64,000 bases of DNA, taken from the NCBI RefSeq assembly GCF_002083135.2, contig NZ_NBTM02000001.1:1364001-1428000 (forward strand). The letters run 5' to 3'. Positions 1-11,263 of the stretch are shown here, one piece after another. The stretch's first letter is position 1. The number at the start of each line of letters is the position of its first letter. Position numbers and translations under genes: made by a program. This stretch comes from Aerococcus viridans (GTDB lineage Bacteria; Bacillota; Bacilli; Lactobacillales; Aerococcaceae). The notes under the pieces are model-generated. The model saw only the letters and a program-made list of their open reading frames with translations. It was not told where the DNA came from and did not search any database.

Positions 1-3000
1 CATCAGTAAGCGCATCTGAGTCAGCATCAGTAAGTGCATCTGAGTCTGCGTCTGAATCAGCATCAGTAAGTGCTTCTGAGTCAGCGTCAGTAAGTGCATC
101 TGAATCTGCATCTGAGTCAGGATCAGTAAGCGCATCTGAGTCAGCATCAACAAGCGCATCTGAGTCAGCATCAGTAAGCGCATCTGAATCAGCATCAACA
201 AGCGCATCTGAGTCAGGATCAGTAAGTGCATCTGAGTCTGCGTCTGAATCTGCATCAGTAAGTGCTTCAGCATCAACAAGCGCATCTGAGTCAGCGTCAG
301 TAAGTGCATCTGAGTCAGCATCAACAAGTGCATCTGAATCAGCATCAACAAGTGCATCTGAATCTGCATCTGAATCAGCATCAACAAGTGCATCTGAGTC
401 AGCATCAACAAGCGCATCTGAATCAACATCAGTAAGTGCTTCAGATTCAGCTTCAGCATCAACAAGCGCATCTGAGTCAGCATCAACAAGTGCATCTGAG
501 TCAGCATCAACAAGCGCATCTGAGTCAGGATCAGTAAGTGCATCTGAGTCTGCGTCTGAATCTGCATCAGTAAGTGCTTCAGCATCAACAAGCGCATCTG
601 AGTCAGCATCAACAAGCGCATCTGAATCAGCATCAACAAGCGCATCTGAGTCAGCATCAGTAAGCGCATCTGAATCAGCATCAACAAGTGCATCTGAATC
701 TGCATCTGAATCAGCATCAACAAGTGCATCTGAGTCAGCATCAACAAGCGCATCTGAATCAACATCAGTAAGTGCTTCAGATTCAGCTTCAGCATCAACA
801 AGCGCATCTGAGTCAGGATCAGTAAGTGCATCTGAGTCTGCGTCTGAATCTGCATCAGTAAGTGCTTCAGATTCAGCTTCAGCATCAACAAGTGCGTCTG
901 AATCAGCATCAGTAAGTGCATCTGAGTCAGCGTCAGTAAGCGCATCTGAATCTGCTTCAGTAAGTGCTTCAGATTCAGCTTCAGCATCAACAAGTGCGTC
1001 TGAATCAGCATCAGTAAGCGCATCTGAGTCAGCATCAACAAGTGCGTCTGAGTCAGCATCAGTAAGTGCATCTGAGTCAGCGTCTGAATCAGCATCAGTA
1101 AGTGCATCTGAATCAGCATCAACAAGTGCGTCTGAATCAGCATCAGTAAGCGCATCTGAGTCAGCATCAACAAGTGCGTCTGAGTCAGCATCAGTAAGTG
1201 CATCTGAGTCAGCGTCTGAATCAGCATCAGTAAGCTCATCTGAATCTGCTTCAGTAAGTGCTTCAGATTCAGCTTCAGCATCAACAAGTGCGTCTGAGTC
1301 AGCATCAGTAAGTGCATCTGAATCAGCATCAGTAAGCGCATCTGAGTCAGCATCAACAAGCGCATCTGAGTCAGCGTCAGTAAGTGCATCTGAATCTGCA
1401 TCTGAATCAGCATCAACAAGCGCGTCTGAGTCAGCATCAGTAAGTGCATCTGAGTCAGCGTCTGAATCAGCATCAGTAAGTGCATCTGAATCAGCATCAG
1501 TAAGCGCATCTGAGTCAGCATCAACAAGTGCGTCTGAGTCAGGATCAGTAAGTGCATCTGAGTCAGCGTCAGTAAGTGCATCTGAGTCAGCGTCAGTAAG
1601 TGCATCTGAATCTGCATCTGAATCAGCATCAACAAGCGCGTCTGAGTCAGGATCAGTAAGTGCATCTGAGTCAGCGTCAGTAAGCTCATCTGAATCTGCT
1701 TCAGTAAGTGCTTCAGATTCAGCTTCAGCATCAACAAGTGCGTCTGAGTCAGCATCAGTAAGTGCATCTGAGTCAGCGTCAGTAAGCTCATCTGAATCTG
1801 CTTCAGTAAGTGCTTCAGATTCAGCTTCAGCATCAACAAGTGCGTCTGAGTCAGCATCAGTAAGTGCATCTGAGTCAGCGTCAGTAAGCTCATCTGAATC
1901 TGCTTCAGTAAGTGCTTCAGATTCAGCTTCAGCATCAACAAGTGCGTCTGAGTCAGCATCAACAAGTGTATCTGAATCTGCTTCAGTAAGTGCTTCAGAT
2001 TCAGCTTCAGCATCAGTAAGCGCATCTGAATCAGCATCAGTAAGTGCATCTGAATCTGCATCTGAGTCAGCATCAGTAAGTGCATCTGAATCTGCTTCAG
2101 TAAGTGCTTCAGATTCAGCTTCAGCATCAACAAGTGCGTCTGAGTCAGCATCAGTAAGTGCATCTGAGTCAGCATCAGTAAGTGCATCTGAGTCTGCGTC
2201 TGAGTCAGGATCAGTAAGTGCATCTGAGTCAGCGTCAGTAAGCTCATCTGAATCAGCATCAACAAGTGCATCTGAGTCAGCATCAACAAGCGCATCTGAG
2301 TCAGCATCAACAAGTGCATCTGAGTCAGCGTCAGTAAGTGCATCTGAGTCAGGATCAGTAAGTGCTTCAGATTCAGCTTCAGCATCAACAAGTGCGTCTG
2401 AGTCAGCATCAGTAAGTGCATCTGAATCAGCATCAACAAGTGCGTCTGAATCAGCATCAGTAAGCGCATCTGAGTCAGCATCAACAAGTGCGTCTGAGTC
2501 AGCATCAGTAAGTGCATCTGAGTCAGCGTCTGAATCAGCATCAGTAAGCTCATCTGAATCTGCTTCAGTAAGTGCTTCAGATTCAGCTTCAGCATCAACA
2601 AGTGCGTCTGAGTCAGCATCAGTAAGTGCATCTGAATCAGCATCAGTAAGCGCATCTGAGTCAGCATCAACAAGCGCATCTGAGTCAGCGTCAGTAAGTG
2701 CATCTGAATCTGCATCTGAATCAGCATCAACAAGCGCGTCTGAGTCAGGATCAGTAAGTGCATCTGAGTCAGCGTCAGTAAGCTCATCTGAATCTGCTTC
2801 AGTAAGTGCTTCAGATTCAGCTTCAGCATCAACAAGTGCGTCTGAATCAGCATCAGTAAGCGCATCTGAGTCAGCATCAACAAGTGCGTCTGAGTCAGGA
2901 TCAGTAAGTGCATCTGAGTCAGCGTCAGTAAGTGCATCTGAGTCAGCGTCAGTAAGTGCATCTGAATCTGCATCTGAATCAGCATCAACAAGCGCGTCTG

Positions 3001-6000
3001 AGTCAGGATCAGTAAGTGCATCTGAGTCAGCGTCAGTAAGCTCATCTGAATCTGCTTCAGTAAGTGCTTCAGATTCAGCTTCAGCATCAACAAGTGCGTC
3101 TGAGTCAGCATCAGTAAGTGCATCTGAGTCAGCGTCAGTAAGCTCATCTGAATCTGCTTCAGTAAGTGCTTCAGATTCAGCTTCAGCATCAACAAGTGCG
3201 TCTGAGTCAGCATCAGTAAGTGCATCTGAGTCAGCGTCAGTAAGCTCATCTGAATCTGCTTCAGTAAGTGCTTCAGATTCAGCTTCAGCATCAACAAGTG
3301 CGTCTGAGTCAGCATCAACAAGTGTATCTGAATCTGCTTCAGTAAGTGCTTCAGATTCAGCTTCAGCATCAGTAAGCGCATCTGAATCAGCATCAGTAAG
3401 TGCATCTGAATCTGCTTCAGTAAGTGCTTCAGATTCAGCTTCAGCATCAACAAGTGCGTCTGAGTCAGCATCAGTAAGTGCATCTGAGTCTGCGTCTGAG
3501 TCAGGATCAGTAAGTGCATCTGAGTCAGCATCAGTAAGTGCATCTGAGTCTGCGTCTGAGTCAGGATCAGTAAGTGCATCTGAGTCAGCGTCAGTAAGCT
3601 CATCTGAATCTGCTTCAGTAAGTGCTTCAGATTCAGCTTCAGCATCAACAAGTGCGTCTGAGTCAGCATCAACAAGTGCGTCTGAGTCAGCATCAGTAAG
3701 TGCATCTGAATCAGCATCAACAAGTGCATCTGAGTCAGCATCAACAAGTGCATCTGAGTCAGCGTCAGTAAGTGCATCTGAGTCAGGATCAGTAAGTGCA
3801 TCTGAGTCAGCGTCAGCAAGCTCATCTGAATCTGCATCTGAGTCAGCATCAACAAGTGTATCTGAATCAGCATCAGTAAGTGCATCTGAGTCAGCATCAG
3901 TAAGCGCATCTGAATCTGCTTCAGTAAGTGCTTCAGATTCAGCTTCAGCATCAACAAGTGCGTCTGAGTCAGCATCAGTAAGTGCATCTGAGTCAGCATC
4001 AACAAGCGCATCTGAGTCAGCGTCAGCAAGCTCATCTGAATCTGCATCAGAGTCAGCATCAACAAGTGTATCTGAATCTGCTTCAGTAAGTGCTTCAGAT
4101 TCAGCTTCAGCATCAACAAGTGCGTCTGAGTCAGCATCAGTAAGTGCGTCTGAGTCAGCATCAGTAAGTGCGTCTGAGTCAGGATCAGTAAGTGCATCTG
4201 AGTCAGCGTCAGTAAGCTCATCTGAATCTGCTTCAGTAAGTGCTTCAGATTCAGCTTCAGCATCAACAAGTGCGTCTGAGTCAGCATCAGTAAGTGCATC
4301 TGAGTCAGCGTCTGAATCAGCATCAACAAGTGCATCTGAGTCAGCGTCAGCAAGCTCATCTGAATCTGCATCTGAGTCAGCATCAACAAGTGTATCTGAA
4401 TCAGCATCAGTAAGTGCATCTGAGTCAGCATCAGTAAGCGCATCTGAATCTGCTTCAGTAAGTGCTTCAGATTCAGCTTCAGCATCAACAAGTGCGTCTG
4501 AGTCAGCATCAGTAAGTGCATCTGAGTCAGCATCAACAAGTGCATCTGAATCTGCATCTGAATCAGCATCAACAAGTGCATCTGAGTCAGCATCAACAAG
4601 CGCATCTGAATCAACATCAGTAAGTGCTTCAGATTCAGCTTCAGCATCAACAAGTGCATCTGAGTCAGCGTCTGAATCAGCATCAGTAAGTGCATCTGAA
4701 TCAGCATCAACAAGTGCATCTGAGTCAGCATCAACAAGCGCATCTGAGTCAGCATCAACAAGTGCATCTGAGTCAGCGTCAGTAAGTGCATCTGAGTCAG
4801 GATCAGTAAGTGCTTCAGATTCAGCTTCAGCATCAACAAGTGCGTCTGAGTCAGCATCAGTAAGTGCATCTGAGTCAGCGTCTGAATCAGCATCAGTAAG
4901 TGCATCTGAATCAGCATCAACAAGTGCATCTGAGTCAGCATCAACAAGCGCATCTGAGTCAGCATCAACAAGTGCATCTGAGTCAGCGTCAGTAAGTGCA
5001 TCTGAGTCAGGATCAGTAAGTGCTTCAGATTCAGCTTCAGCATCAACAAGTGCGTCTGAGTCAGCATCAGTAAGTGCATCTGAGTCAGCGTCAGTAAGTG
5101 CATCTGAGTCAGGATCAGTAAGTGCTTCAGATTCAGCTTCAGCATCAACAAGTGCGTCTGAGTCAGGATCAGTAAGTGCATCTGAGTCAGCATCAGTAAG
5201 TGCATCTGAGTCAGCGTCAGTAAGCTCATCTGAATCTGCTTCAGTAAGTGCTTCAGATTCAGCTTCAGCATCAACAAGTGCGTCTGAGTCAGCATCAGTA
5301 AGTGCATCTGAATCAGCATCAGTAAGCGCATCTGAGTCAGCATCAACAAGCGCATCTGAGTCAGCGTCAGTAAGTGCATCTGAATCTGCATCTGAATCAG
5401 CATCAACAAGCGCGTCTGAGTCAGGATCAGTAAGTGCATCTGAGTCAGCGTCAGTAAGCTCATCTGAATCTGCTTCAGTAAGTGCTTCAGATTCAGCTTC
5501 AGCATCAACAAGTGCGTCTGAATCAGCATCAGTAAGCGCATCTGAGTCAGCATCAACAAGTGCGTCTGAGTCAGGATCAGTAAGTGCATCTGAGTCAGCG
5601 TCAGTAAGTGCATCTGAGTCAGCGTCAGTAAGTGCATCTGAATCTGCATCTGAATCAGCATCAACAAGCGCGTCTGAGTCAGGATCAGTAAGTGCATCTG
5701 AGTCAGCGTCAGTAAGCTCATCTGAATCTGCTTCAGTAAGTGCTTCAGATTCAGCTTCAGCATCAACAAGTGCGTCTGAGTCAGCATCAGTAAGTGCATC
5801 TGAGTCAGCGTCTGAATCAGCATCAACAAGTGCATCTGAGTCTGCATCTGAGTCAGCATCAACAAGCGCATCTGAATCAGCATCAGTAAGTGCTTCAGAT
5901 TCAGCTTCAGCATCAACAAGTTCGTCTGAATCAGCATCAGTAAGCGCATCTGAGTCAGCATCTGAATCTGCATCAGTAAGTGCTTCAGCATCAGTAAGCG

Positions 6001-6656
6001 CATCTGAGTCAGCATCAACAAGCGCATCTGAGTCAGCATCAGTAAGCGCATCTGAATCAGCATCAACAAGCGCATCTGAGTCAGGATCAGTAAGTGCATC
6101 TGAGTCTGCGTCTGAATCTGCATCAGTAAGTGCTTCAGCATCAACAAGCGCATCTGAGTCAGCATCAGTAAGTGCATCTGAGTCTGCGTATGAATCTGCA
6201 TCAGTAAGTGCTTCAGCATCAGTAAGCGCATCTGAGTCAGCATCAACAAGCGCATCTGAATCAGCATCAACAAGCGCATCTGAGTCAGCATCAGTAAGCG
6301 CATCTGAATCTGCATCTGAGTCAACATCAGTAAGTGCATCTGAATCTGCATCAGTAAGTGCGTCTGAGTTGCCATCGACAAGCACATCAGTGAGTGAGTC
6401 TGAGTCAATTTCTGAAGCCCCTTCAGAATCATTGTCTACGTCTGAATTAACTTCAATGAGTGCATCCGAATCACTTGAAGAAGCGATTGAATCTGAAATC
6501 CATCGTGCAGAAAATGAAGCTGATGACTTACTTGATACGAGTGGAATGTTACCGAATACTGGATCAATGTTTAATAGTTTTTCAAATATTGGTGCATTAT
6601 TAACAGCACTCGGATTGGGTGGTTTATTTACTAAAAAGAAAAAAGATGAAAAATAA
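1..6656 (+). CDS. Serine-rich repeat surface adhesin, 3' part (LPxTG-anchored)
   Basis: Partial gene: the reading frame (first full codon at base 3) is open from the window edge to the stop, about 2,217 codons, so signal peptide and binding region lie upstream. Nearly all of it is a low-complexity repeat in which every second residue is Ser, alternating with Ala, Glu, Val, Thr or Asp (units such as [11 protein letters not shown] and SASTSASES). The last ~95 residues leave the repeat, become acidic, and end in the sortase motif LPNTG (bases 6549-6563), a hydrophobic stretch and a KKKKDEK tail. This is the architecture of serine-rich repeat glycoproteins (GspB, Fap1, SraP), which are O-glycosylated on Ser/Thr, exported by SecA2/SecY2 and sortase-anchored to the wall. 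The accessory Sec and glycosyltransferase genes follow just downstream. The repeats contain long internal duplications. Confidence 0.93.
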   Translation, partial: SVSASESASVSASESASESASVSASESASVSASESASESGSVSASESASTSASESASVSASESASTSASESGSVSASESASESASVSASASTSASESASVSASESASTSASESASTSASESASESASTSASESASTSASESTSVSASDSASASTSASESASTSASESASTSASESGSVSASESASESASVSASASTSASESASTSASESASTSASESASVSASESASTSASESASESASTSASESASTSASESTSVSASDSASASTSASESGSVSASESASESASVSASDSASASTSASESASVSASESASVSASESASVSASDSASASTSASESASVSASESASTSASESASVSASESASESASVSASESASTSASESASVSASESASTSASESASVSASESASESASVSSSESASVSASDSASASTSASESASVSASESASVSASESASTSASESASVSASESASESASTSASESASVSASESASESASVSASESASVSASESASTSASESGSVSASESASVSASESASVSASESASESASTSASESGSVSASESASVSSSESASVSASDSASASTSASESASVSASESASVSSSESASVSASDSASASTSASESASVSASESASVSSSESASVSASDSASASTSASESASTSVSESASVSASDSASASVSASESASVSASESASESASVSASESASVSASDSASASTSASESASVSASESASVSASESASESGSVSASESASVSSSESASTSASESASTSASESASTSASESASVSASESGSVSASDSASASTSASESASVSASESASTSASESASVSASESASTSASESASVSASESASESASVSSSESASVSASDSASASTSASESASVSASESASVSASESASTSASESASVSASESASESASTSASESGSVSASESASVSSSESASVSASDSASASTSASESASVSASESASTSASESGSVSASESASVSASESASVSASESASESASTSASESGSVSASESASVSSSESASVSASDSASASTSASESASVSASESASVSSSESASVSASDSASASTSASESASVSASESASVSSSESASVSASDSASASTSASESASTSVSESASVSASDSASASVSASESASVSASESASVSASDSASASTSASESASVSASESASESGSVSASESASVSASESASESGSVSASESASVSSSESASVSASDSASASTSASESASTSASESASVSASESASTSASESASTSASESASVSASESGSVSASESASASSSESASESASTSVSESASVSASESASVSASESASVSASDSASASTSASESASVSASESASTSASESASASSSESASESASTSVSESASVSASDSASASTSASESASVSASESASVSASESGSVSASESASVSSSESASVSASDSASASTSASESASVSASESASESASTSASESASASSSESASESASTSVSESASVSASESASVSASESASVSASDSASASTSASESASVSASESASTSASESASESASTSASESASTSASESTSVSASDSASASTSASESASESASVSASESASTSASESASTSASESASTSASESASVSASESGSVSASDSASASTSASESASVSASESASESASVSASESASTSASESASTSASESASTSASESASVSASESGSVSASDSASASTSASESASVSASESASVSASESGSVSASDSASASTSASESGSVSASESASVSASESASVSSSESASVSASDSASASTSASESASVSASESASVSASESASTSASESASVSASESASESASTSASESGSVSASESASVSSSESASVSASDSASASTSASESASVSASESASTSASESGSVSASESASVSASESASVSASESASESASTSASESGSVSASESASVSSSESASVSASDSASASTSASESASVSASESASESASTSASESASESASTSASESASVSASDSASASTSSSESASVSASESASESASVSASASVSASESASTSASESASVSASESASTSASESGSVSASESASESASVSASASTSASESASVSASESAYESASVSASASVSASESASTSASESASTSASESASVSASESASESTSVSASESASVSASELPSTSTSVSESESISEAPSESLSTSELTSMSASESLEEAIESEIHRAENEADDLLDTSGMLPNTGSMFNSFSNIGALLTALGLGGLFTKKKKDEK
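3..6370 (+). repeat. Serine-rich coding repeat array with long internal duplications
   Basis: Tandem degenerate 6-, 12- and 18-bp units (gcatctgagtca, gcatcagtaagt, gcatcaacaagt types) keep frame throughout. Above the basic unit there are much longer copies: the block starting at 1501 recurs at 2857 (offset 1356 bp, about 555 bp identical by eye), and the block starting at 2585 recurs at 5261 (offset 2676 bp, again more than 500 bp). Both offsets are multiples of three. This suggests growth by recombination between repeats. The region is prone to copy-number change and to assembly error. Confidence 0.9.
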
Positions 6657-6720
6657 ATTATTACCGTGAAGTTTTTTAGTTTCAAATATTGAAAATGATA
6701 AAAACTGCTTGAGTATATTA

Positions 6721-6763
6721 AAAGTGCTAGAGAATATTTAAAGATAGTCTCTAGCACTTTTTT
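6721..6763 (+). terminator. Rho-independent terminator of the adhesin gene
   Basis: A stem of 11-12 bp (AGTGCTAGAGA pairing with TCTCTAGCACT) around a 15-base loop, followed by a run of T. It lies 65 bases after the adhesin stop codon, so the adhesin is probably transcribed separately from the accessory Sec genes. Confidence 0.85.
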
Positions 6764-6784
6764 ACTGTGATGAATTATCATTTT

Positions 6785-8303
6785 GGCTCTTTGTCAAATA
6801 GGACTGATGACTTCAAAAAAAGTCATTGGTTCTACATTTTTTTACAAAAAAAGAGGAATCTCCATTATCATAAAGTTAACCACAACCATAGAATAGGAGA
6901 TTCCCGAACGTTGCAATTGAAAGATGAAAATATAATCTTCGAAGATAAAATTGAAGAAGTGACAGTTAAGAATATAAAGTCACTGATCTATTTCGGCAAG
7001 TTAGATGTAAATCCTCAGTATTGTCCAGCCTGCGGCTGTGTAAAAGAAGGGCATAATGTCGTTAAAAATGGCGCTAAAACATCAAGAATTACACTGACAA
7101 AAGTTTCTGGCCTTCCTGCTTATCTATTACTACGGAAACAACGTTATTACTGCAAAGTATGCGCAAGTTATTTTACGGAAAAATCAAATATTGTGGGTGA
7201 AAACTGCTTCATTTCAAAGCGTGTAAAGCGCATGGTTATGGACTTAGCAACAAAATCATTGACACTAAAACATGCAGTATTTCCGATCATACTGTACAGC
7301 GCGTGATTGACGGCGTTGGTGATAAGCTTAAACCTAGCATATTTGATCCGTTGCCTGAACATATTGCTTTTGATGAATTCAAAGGCGTGAAGAATACCGA
7401 AGAAAATATGAGCTTTATTTTTATCGATGACATAAGCTCACAGATTGTAGATATATTCAGTGATCGAAGAAAAGTACATTTACGTGATTATTTCCTTGCT
7501 TATCCATGAAGACAAGACAACGTATTAAAATTGTGATGATGGACATGTATACGCCATATATGGACGTTGTTCAAGAGCTTTTTCCTAATGCAAAAATTAT
7601 TATTGATCGTTTCCACTTAGTGCAAGCCTTCAATCGAGAATTAAATAAATTGAGTGTAGCCGTGATGAACGAGTTCAGAAATCCAAATCATAGACTTTAC
7701 AATAAATATAAGAACTACTGGCGGCTATTATTGATACCATGAGAAAGCCTAGAGACATGGCATTATCAATCCTTCAAGCTATTTGCTTGGCTCACAAATA
7801 CCGGTGGTATTGTCGAATATTTATTAGATAAGAATCCGATGTTGAAAGCATCCTATAACATTGTACACAACTTACGGGAAGCACGTCAGGAGAACGATTC
7901 TGAAGGATTTCTAACCCAGCTTGCACATGCGAAGCTATCTATAATCCCTAATGGACTTAAACGAGTATTACGCACGTTTATAAAACTACAGCGCTTTATT
8001 GGCAATACTTTCAAATATAAGGATTTAACGAACGGACGTATTGGAGGTCTAAACAATAAAATTAAAGTACTCAAACGTATTGCTTACGGCTATCGAAACT
8101 TTCAAAACTTTAGAACAAGAATATTACTGACAAACAAGCTCTACTTAAATGAACTACCTATTGCGCAAGCAGCCTAAGGGCTGCTTGGATATAGAAAGTA
8201 AATATTAAGCACAATGAATAATGGAAATAAATGATAAATAAAAAACCAAGCAATCAAATGATTACTTGGAAAAGTTATCATCAGTCCTATTTGACGAAGA
8301 GCC
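6785..8303 (+). mobile_element. ISL3-family insertion sequence, decayed
   Basis: Bounded by inverted repeats of about 26 bp with one mismatch: the left end begins GGCTCTTTGTCAAATAGGAC and the right end is the reverse complement of GGCTCTTCGTCAAATAGGAC. The 1.5-kb length and the encoded zinc-binding transposase fit ISL3. No 8-bp target duplication is seen in the flanks, so the copy is old or a flank has been rearranged. It sits between the adhesin terminator and secY2. Confidence 0.85.
6911..8177 (+). pseudogene. ISL3-family transposase, broken by frameshifts
   Basis: Begins at TTG with an upstream AGGAG. The N-terminal part has the Cys-rich zinc-binding region typical of ISL3 transposases (CPACG near the start, then CKVC). 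The DDE-domain parts (for example IIIDRFHLVQAFNRELNK) lie in other frames. Frame changes are visible near 7295, 7500 and 7740, so at least three lesions separate four pieces, and no full-length product can be made. The last piece runs to ELPIAQAA. The similarity call rests on recognition of the family; the lesions are read directly from the sequence. Confidence 0.85.
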
Positions 8304-8371
8304 AATATAAATTACTTGAGTAAAATAATAAAGGTGATTTCATTTCAAAGTATTTCAAACGAGAAAATGAC

Positions 8372-8400
8372 ATTCGATTTCGAATAATTTCCTGTAAAAT
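8372..8400 (+). promoter_or_regulatory. Possible promoter and palindrome upstream of secY2
   Basis: A weak -35 (TTCGAT) lies 16 bp before TAAAAT at 8395-8400. The -35 is covered by a perfect inverted repeat ATTCGA-TT-TCGAAT (8372-8385), which could bind a regulator. As the upstream IS is bounded by its own ends and the adhesin has a terminator, a start site is needed here. Weak evidence by motif only. Confidence 0.35.
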
Positions 8401-8475
8401 ATACAATGAGTTATTTTCTTTTTAATAATTAAAGAAAGTAAAGGGTGAGCAAATATTCTATAGAGGAAGTTTTTA

Positions 8476-9723
8476 ATGAATAATAAAAGACACACAATCA
8501 ATCAAAGTATGCTAAGTACTCGAATAACTTTTACTTTAATCATTTTAACCATCTTTATTATAGGAAGGAATATTCCATTACCTTTAGTAGATGTAGAACA
8601 GTCAGTAAATAATTCTCAATTTTTTGAAACAATTAGTATGGCTACAGGAGGAGATATAGCCAATCTTTCTATTTTTCTTTTAGGTATTGGTCCATACATG
8701 TCTATGATGATTTTATGGCGTTTTATCACTCTAGGTGATTTCATTGACGAGCGTAAAATGCCAAGTAGGATAGTAGATAGATGGAAAAATATACTTACAC
8801 TGATTATTGCTATTATTCAAAGTCTTGGTATTTTATCAAATGTGCAATTTAATCAACAAATAAGTTTTTTAAATAATTATTGGTTAGTCTTAATGGTTAC
8901 TTGTTTATTTTCAGTTTCAGGTACTTTTTTTCTTATATGGCTAGGTAATAAAAATGCATTATTTGGATTCGGTAATACAACAATTATTATTTTAGCGGGT
9001 ATTATTCTTAAATGGGTTGATTTTATAAAAGAACTATTTTATATAGATAGTACAATGTTTTCTGAAGTGCAACTACGGTTTCTACTATTTTTGGGTTGTT
9101 GGATAGTTTTTATATTTATTACCTCAATACTTGTTGAATTGTCTGAACAACGCGTTCCTTTACACCGTATAACACTTAGCGGTCAGTTTGCAAATGACTC
9201 TTATTTACCTATAAAGCTTAATCCTGCTGGGGGATTGCCCATTATGTATGCCTTGACAGTAATGAGCTTACCGCAATATTTATTTCAAGCTCTCACGCTT
9301 ATCATTCCCAATAATAAAGTATTACAATATTTAATTTTACACCTACAGATGAGTGATCCATTGGGTGTAATTACTTATGCTTGTTTGATCTTTGGATTAG
9401 GTATAGGTTTTGCTTTCGTCAATATTAGTCCTAGAGATCTAGCTGAGAATTTTCAAAAATCTGGAGATTATATTGCTAATGTACCTAGTGGAAAACCTAC
9501 TTACGATTATCTAACAAAAAAGGTGGGTAGAATGGCGTTTGTCGGCGCAACTTGGCTGACTATAGCAACGACCGTACCTTGGATTATTGGATTATTAGAA
9601 CCTTCGTTAAGTGAAGTAAGTACCTTGGTTGCTAATGTTGTTATTTTAGTATCAATAGTGGTTACAATTATTCAAGAGATTCAAACTGTGTATATAAGAG
9701 AGCAATATGCGTCAATCTTGTAG
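8476..9723 (+). CDS. secY2: Accessory Sec translocase channel SecY2
   Basis: A 415-residue polytopic membrane protein with about ten hydrophobic segments and the SecY-type N-terminus (LSTRITFTLIILTIFIIGRNIPLP). It is shorter and more divergent than housekeeping SecY and lacks its conserved plug-region glycines, as is usual for SecY2. SecY2 forms the membrane pore that exports serine-rich repeat glycoproteins together with the SecA2 motor and the Asp proteins. GAGGAAG precedes the ATG. It is the first gene of a tightly packed run secY2-asp1-asp2-asp3-secA2-gtfA-gtfB-asp4-gtf3. Its base composition is very AT-rich, like the rest of the locus. Confidence 0.9.
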   Translation: MNNKRHTINQSMLSTRITFTLIILTIFIIGRNIPLPLVDVEQSVNNSQFFETISMATGGDIANLSIFLLGIGPYMSMMILWRFITLGDFIDERKMPSRIVDRWKNILTLIIAIIQSLGILSNVQFNQQISFLNNYWLVLMVTCLFSVSGTFFLIWLGNKNALFGFGNTTIIILAGIILKWVDFIKELFYIDSTMFSEVQLRFLLFLGCWIVFIFITSILVELSEQRVPLHRITLSGQFANDSYLPIKLNPAGGLPIMYALTVMSLPQYLFQALTLIIPNNKVLQYLILHLQMSDPLGVITYACLIFGLGIGFAFVNISPRDLAENFQKSGDYIANVPSGKPTYDYLTKKVGRMAFVGATWLTIATTVPWIIGLLEPSLSEVSTLVANVVILVSIVVTIIQEIQTVYIREQYASIL

Positions 9724-9736
9724 AAAGGAGTATGAG

Positions 9737-11263
9737 ATGTATTACTTTATACCAGCATGGTATCAAGAAAAATTATCGCTAGCTTGGCAATATCTTTCTA
9801 AAGAAATTGAATTTGATGATACTGTGAATCAAAGTAGAATGTTTGCTGCTCAATCATTGTCAACTGAGTTATTAGTATTAAATTATCTACCAAACTTAAG
9901 AACCTTTTTAAATCGACAACAATTATTAAATATTTCATGTTGGTCTCTTTTTGATCAGTTACAAGGGATTGAACAAGATAAATTGAGTAACATACAACCT
10001 TTTAATTATAAGGAATTAAATTGGCCTAAGGATATTCAATTTATCACTACACCATACGTTGTTGTAGCGATGAGCGCTAATGCCATGTATGCAAAAATTT
10101 ACTTTAATGAAGCAGGGAATGTGTTATGGATTGATCATTTTGAAGAAAGCCTTATTCATAATAGATATGTTATTGACGATAGGGGGTTTATATCTAGTAT
10201 CCAATTATATGAACAAGGTGAACACATATCTACTACTTTCCTAAATTTATTAGGTGAAAAACAATTTATATATTTTGTAGAAGAGGGTACTTTTGAAATA
10301 TCTGAAAATGCTAAGATACAAGCCAAATTAAAACAACGATTTTTTACTTCTAAAACCTCACTCATTGAAGCAGTTTTGAAAATAAAAATCAAAGAATTTA
10401 CAGCAGAAGACGTAGTCGTCATAGCTGCTAGTAAAGAACATAATCGATACTTTTTAGATAATGAAATACCAGGAAAAAAAGTTATGTCATTTTTTTCTGA
10501 AAGAAATAATGATGATGCTTATATAGATTATGAGAATATTAAAAGTGTTGATTTTTTTGTTGCCGATTCTGACAATATTTTAAAAAATGTAGTCCCATTA
10601 ACTGATCAAGTACCTACTGCTATTATTTCGCCATATGATAGTCGATTGAATTTAGGTGTTAGTCAAGAAGTTAAAGAATTAAATATATGGGTAAATATCG
10701 ATAACATTCAAAAGGACTTAATATATAAAATTGGAGAATTGATGTTCAAAGAAATTCAACGTAATAAAAATATTCGAGTGATATTTGCTAGCTATAACGA
10801 ACAGAATGACCAAAATTCTGAGATAGTACAATTTATGAAAAATTTAAATAATAGATTCATCAGCGAAGAATCGTTTAATGAAAAGATAAATGCACTGAAT
10901 ATTGAAATAGAAGATGAAGAATATTTTGTGTTCAGACAAGTAAGAGAAGAGTTGACAGTCATTTCCTCATTTTCTACTGTTAGATTAGTAATTGATCTAA
11001 GTGAAAACCCACATCTTTATACTCAAATTGCGAGCATTAGTGCAGGAATCCCTCAAATCAACCAAAGAGAAACAACGTATGTAAAACATGCAGAAAATGG
11101 TTATATTATTCAGTCTATTGAAGACCTACCACTAGCCATTCATTATTATCTGGATACGTTGAAAAATTGGAATCGTTCTTTGGTTTTTGCGATAGAAAAG
11201 ATTGCAGAAAACAATAGTGAACAACTAGTGAAAAAATGGGCAAAATACTTGGAGATTGAATAG
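9737..11263 (+). CDS. asp1: Accessory Sec system protein Asp1
   Basis: Product of 508 residues starting MYYFIPAWYQEKLSLAW, the typical Asp1 N-terminus. Asp1 has a GT-B-like fold without glycosyltransferase activity. It forms a complex with Asp2 and Asp3 that brings the glycosylated adhesin to SecA2/SecY2. The frame also has an ATG at 9707 inside secY2, but the ATG at 9737 has AAAGGAG six bases upstream and gives the family N-terminus, so it is chosen. The gene ends directly against asp2 (stop TAG followed at once by ATG), indicating translational coupling. Confidence 0.88.
   Translation: MYYFIPAWYQEKLSLAWQYLSKEIEFDDTVNQSRMFAAQSLSTELLVLNYLPNLRTFLNRQQLLNISCWSLFDQLQGIEQDKLSNIQPFNYKELNWPKDIQFITTPYVVVAMSANAMYAKIYFNEAGNVLWIDHFEESLIHNRYVIDDRGFISSIQLYEQGEHISTTFLNLLGEKQFIYFVEEGTFEISENAKIQAKLKQRFFTSKTSLIEAVLKIKIKEFTAEDVVVIAASKEHNRYFLDNEIPGKKVMSFFSERNNDDAYIDYENIKSVDFFVADSDNILKNVVPLTDQVPTAIISPYDSRLNLGVSQEVKELNIWVNIDNIQKDLIYKIGELMFKEIQRNKNIRVIFASYNEQNDQNSEIVQFMKNLNNRFISEESFNEKINALNIEIEDEEYFVFRQVREELTVISSFSTVRLVIDLSENPHLYTQIASISAGIPQINQRETTYVKHAENGYIIQSIEDLPLAIHYYLDTLKNWNRSLVFAIEKIAENNSEQLVKKWAKYLEIE

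Noticed and set aside
1-6300. Long open frame on the opposite strand of the repeat region (Asp/Ala/Leu/Thr pattern)
   Set aside because: It has no start codon and is a by-product of the repeat unit; codon tagging and the LPxTG end support the plus strand.
1-6370. CRISPR-like look of the tandem repeats
   Set aside because: There are no unique spacers, the units are degenerate 6-18 bp and in frame, and the product is a continuous Ser-rich protein ending in LPNTG.
6777-8311. Target-site duplication around the ISL3 element
   Set aside because: The 8 bases on the two sides (ATCATTTT and AATATAAA) do not match.
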